In this document: positions 15,006-16,037 of the stretch, piece after piece | How positions within the stretch are numbered: position 1 is the stretch's first letter | How the letters are laid out: every line of letters begins with the position of its first letter | NCBI GenBank assembly: GCA_934292725.1 | Contig: CAKQXY010000066.1 | Coordinates: 1-16,037 of the forward strand | Direction: 5' to 3' | DNA length: 16,037 bases | Origin: an uncultured Lachnospiraceae bacterium | GTDB taxonomy: Bacteria; Bacillota; Clostridia; Lachnospirales; Lachnospiraceae | Notes under the pieces: model-generated | The model's input: the letters and a program-made list of their open reading frames with translations, nothing else | Database searches by the model: none | What the model was told of the DNA's origin: nothing | Made by a program: the position numbers and the translations under genes

Positions 15006-15101
15006 ATGACCGAAAAAGAAAATTTATTACGCACATTTCATGTAAACCATAATCAAGTGTTGCATATAAATTGCCTGACAAATGATATGTTATGGCAATA
15101 G
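15006..15101 (+). pseudogene. Short remnant resembling a URO-D-like protein N-terminus
   Basis: A 31-codon frame beginning MTEKENLLRTFHVNHNQV follows a strong AAAGGAG site at 8 bases spacing. The opening (M-T-x-K-E-N-x-L-R-x-x-H) is the usual start of uroporphyrinogen-decarboxylase-like proteins and corrinoid methyltransferases of the MtaA type, which normally continue with a PEW/PDWVP segment. Here the similarity ends after about 13 residues and a TAG stops the frame. It is best read as the surviving translation start of a gene lost by deletion, beside a LacI-type regulator that may once have controlled it. A genuine 31-residue peptide is possible but less likely. Confidence 0.4.
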
Positions 15102-15138
15102 TAAAATATCACAAAAATCGAATACAAATTTTGTAATG

Positions 15139-15154
15139 GGTTATGCGCTTAACC
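15139..15154. promoter_or_regulatory. Candidate LacI-family operator
   Basis: GGTTATGCGCTTAACC is a 16-bp palindrome with one mismatched pair (14 of 16 bases symmetric) and a central GCGC, the shape expected of LacI/GalR-family operators. It lies about 80 bases before the LacI-type gene; a TATAAT at 15184-15189 between them has no good -35 box at normal spacing. Autoregulation is the simple reading. Confidence 0.4.
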
Positions 15155-15235
15155 TTTGTGAATTCCACATTTATACTGTACCATATAATCATAGTGATGA
15201 TACAAGGGTCAAAAGGTACGGAAGAAGGAATGAAA

Positions 15236-16037
15236 ATGACACAGAACAGGATTAGAATCGTAGATGTTGCAGATGCGTTAGGTCTTAGTACTGCAACTGT
15301 CTCAAAGGTGATCCACGGCAAAACTGAAAAGATTTCAGATGAGACGGTAAAACGCGTCCAACAGGAACTTGAAAGGTCGGGATATATCCCGAATATGGCT
15401 GGCATTTTGCTTGCAAGAAATAATTCAAGAATCATCGGAGTGGTAGTCAATGACCATGAAAAGTATGAGGGCAGGGTTTTAGAGGATGGATTTGTGATGT
15501 CATCGCTGAATGCCCTTTCCCATGAGGTGAATGAAAAAGGATATTTTCTGATGATAAAAACGACATCTGATATCAGAGAGATTCCGGTATTTGCATCCAT
15601 GTGGAATATGGATGGACTGATTCTGATTGGATTTTGTGAAGCTGATTATGAAAGCCTCAGAAATCAGATGAGGATTTCGTTTGTAGTGTATGATGGCTAT
15701 TTTGAAAAATGCTCAAAGGTAGTAAATCTGGTCATCGATCATTATGACGGCGGCTATCAGGCCGGGAAATATTTGAAGGAACTGGGACATAAAAAAGCAT
15801 TATGCATAGCAGATAATTTCATCTGCATGGATAAAGAACGCATCGAAGGGTTTCGCAAAGCCTTTGAACAAGGAGAAACCTATAGATGGGAGATACCAAA
15901 GACAGAAAAGGAAAGAATGTGCTTTTATGAGGATCATTATATGCAACTGTCAGAAAACAGTGTTACCGCTGTTTTTGCAGTGTCCGATTTTTATGCACTT
16001 GAGTTTATGAGATTTTTACAAGGAAAGAACATTCGGA
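15236..16037 (+). CDS. LacI/GalR-family transcriptional regulator (C-terminal end beyond window)
   Basis: The visible 267 codons begin with MTQNRIRIVDVADALGLSTA and continue TVSKVIHGK, a canonical LacI helix-turn-helix, then the hinge region '..VQQELERSGYIPNMAGILLA' and a periplasmic-binding-protein-like sensor core ('IIGVVVND', 'GLILIGF', 'VVYDGYF', 'YDGGYQAGKYLKELGHKKA', 'AVFAVSDFYAL'). The family usually has about 330-350 residues, so roughly 70 are missing beyond the right edge. The ATG at 15236 is chosen because GAAGG lies 7 bases away; the ATG at 15230 touches the ribosome site, and another in-frame ATG at 15197 would add residues before the DNA-binding domain. It probably senses a sugar or sugar derivative; which one is not visible. 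It is the only confidently coding plus-strand gene. Confidence 0.92.
   Translation, partial: MTQNRIRIVDVADALGLSTATVSKVIHGKTEKISDETVKRVQQELERSGYIPNMAGILLARNNSRIIGVVVNDHEKYEGRVLEDGFVMSSLNALSHEVNEKGYFLMIKTTSDIREIPVFASMWNMDGLILIGFCEADYESLRNQMRISFVVYDGYFEKCSKVVNLVIDHYDGGYQAGKYLKELGHKKALCIADNFICMDKERIEGFRKAFEQGETYRWEIPKTEKERMCFYEDHYMQLSENSVTAVFAVSDFYALEFMRFLQGKNIR

Noticed and set aside
15109..15600. 163-codon minus-strand open frame
   Set aside because: It lies opposite the LacI-type gene, whose plus-strand protein is a clear family match; the minus frame has no ribosome site or recognisable sequence.
1..16037. CRISPR array, tRNA, rRNA or phage genes
   Set aside because: No regularly spaced direct repeats, cloverleaf-like segments, rRNA-like stretches or phage structural proteins were seen.

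Overview
The window looks like chromosomal DNA of a gut-type Bacillota, most likely a Lachnospiraceae relative. This rests on strong GGAGG-type ribosome sites, two TTG start codons, and a set of secreted proteins of a style common in that family; no rRNA or tRNA is present to confirm it. Nearly all genes lie on the minus strand, so the window reads right to left. It is cut inside a gene at both ends.

Left block (about 1-7230, minus strand). At the left edge is the start of an IS200/IS605 TnpA transposase with its own promoter and a bulged hairpin that may be the IS left end. A strong intrinsic terminator (138-190) separates it from a five-gene unit read from 7159 down to 200: a large protein with two helix-turn-helix domains and a TTG start, a small secreted protein, an M4 (thermolysin-type) metalloprotease with complete active-site residues, a 500-residue secreted protein with a disordered N-terminal region, and a two-domain secreted protein. 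No terminator is evident between these genes. A 47-bp hairpin-bearing element occurs twice, each copy 25 bases before the start codon of a secreted-protein gene (1465 and 5337). The regulator is the plausible controller of this extracellular protease and partner cassette.

Middle (7156-7700). A class I SAM methyltransferase is cut off after its second motif, next to a 59-bp near-perfect palindrome. The leftover frame is chained to a 23-residue ORF (ATGA overlap) and then to the regulator (TTGA overlap).

Right block (7697-14000, minus strand) is a complete importer-like operon. It contains a single-chain ECF module (ATPase-ATPase-EcfT fusion), a small MptD/Trep_Strep-type substrate-binding membrane protein, and two full-length ABC half-transporters that probably pair. 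This layout resembles siderophore or tetrapyrrole uptake loci that combine an ECF transporter with a YbtP/YbtQ-like pair. A 17-bp motif, TTAG-N6-CTAA flanked by shared bases and reminiscent of DtxR-family boxes, overlaps the ECF promoter and recurs (15 of 17 bases identical) before the truncated methyltransferase, so metal-responsive control is a reasonable hypothesis.

Far right (14074-16037). A TetR-family regulator has a fully consensus promoter and a 30-bp perfect palindrome over its transcription start, and is followed by its own terminator. Then come a short remnant resembling the N-terminus of a uroporphyrinogen-decarboxylase-like protein and, on the plus strand, the start of a LacI-family regulator with a candidate operator upstream.
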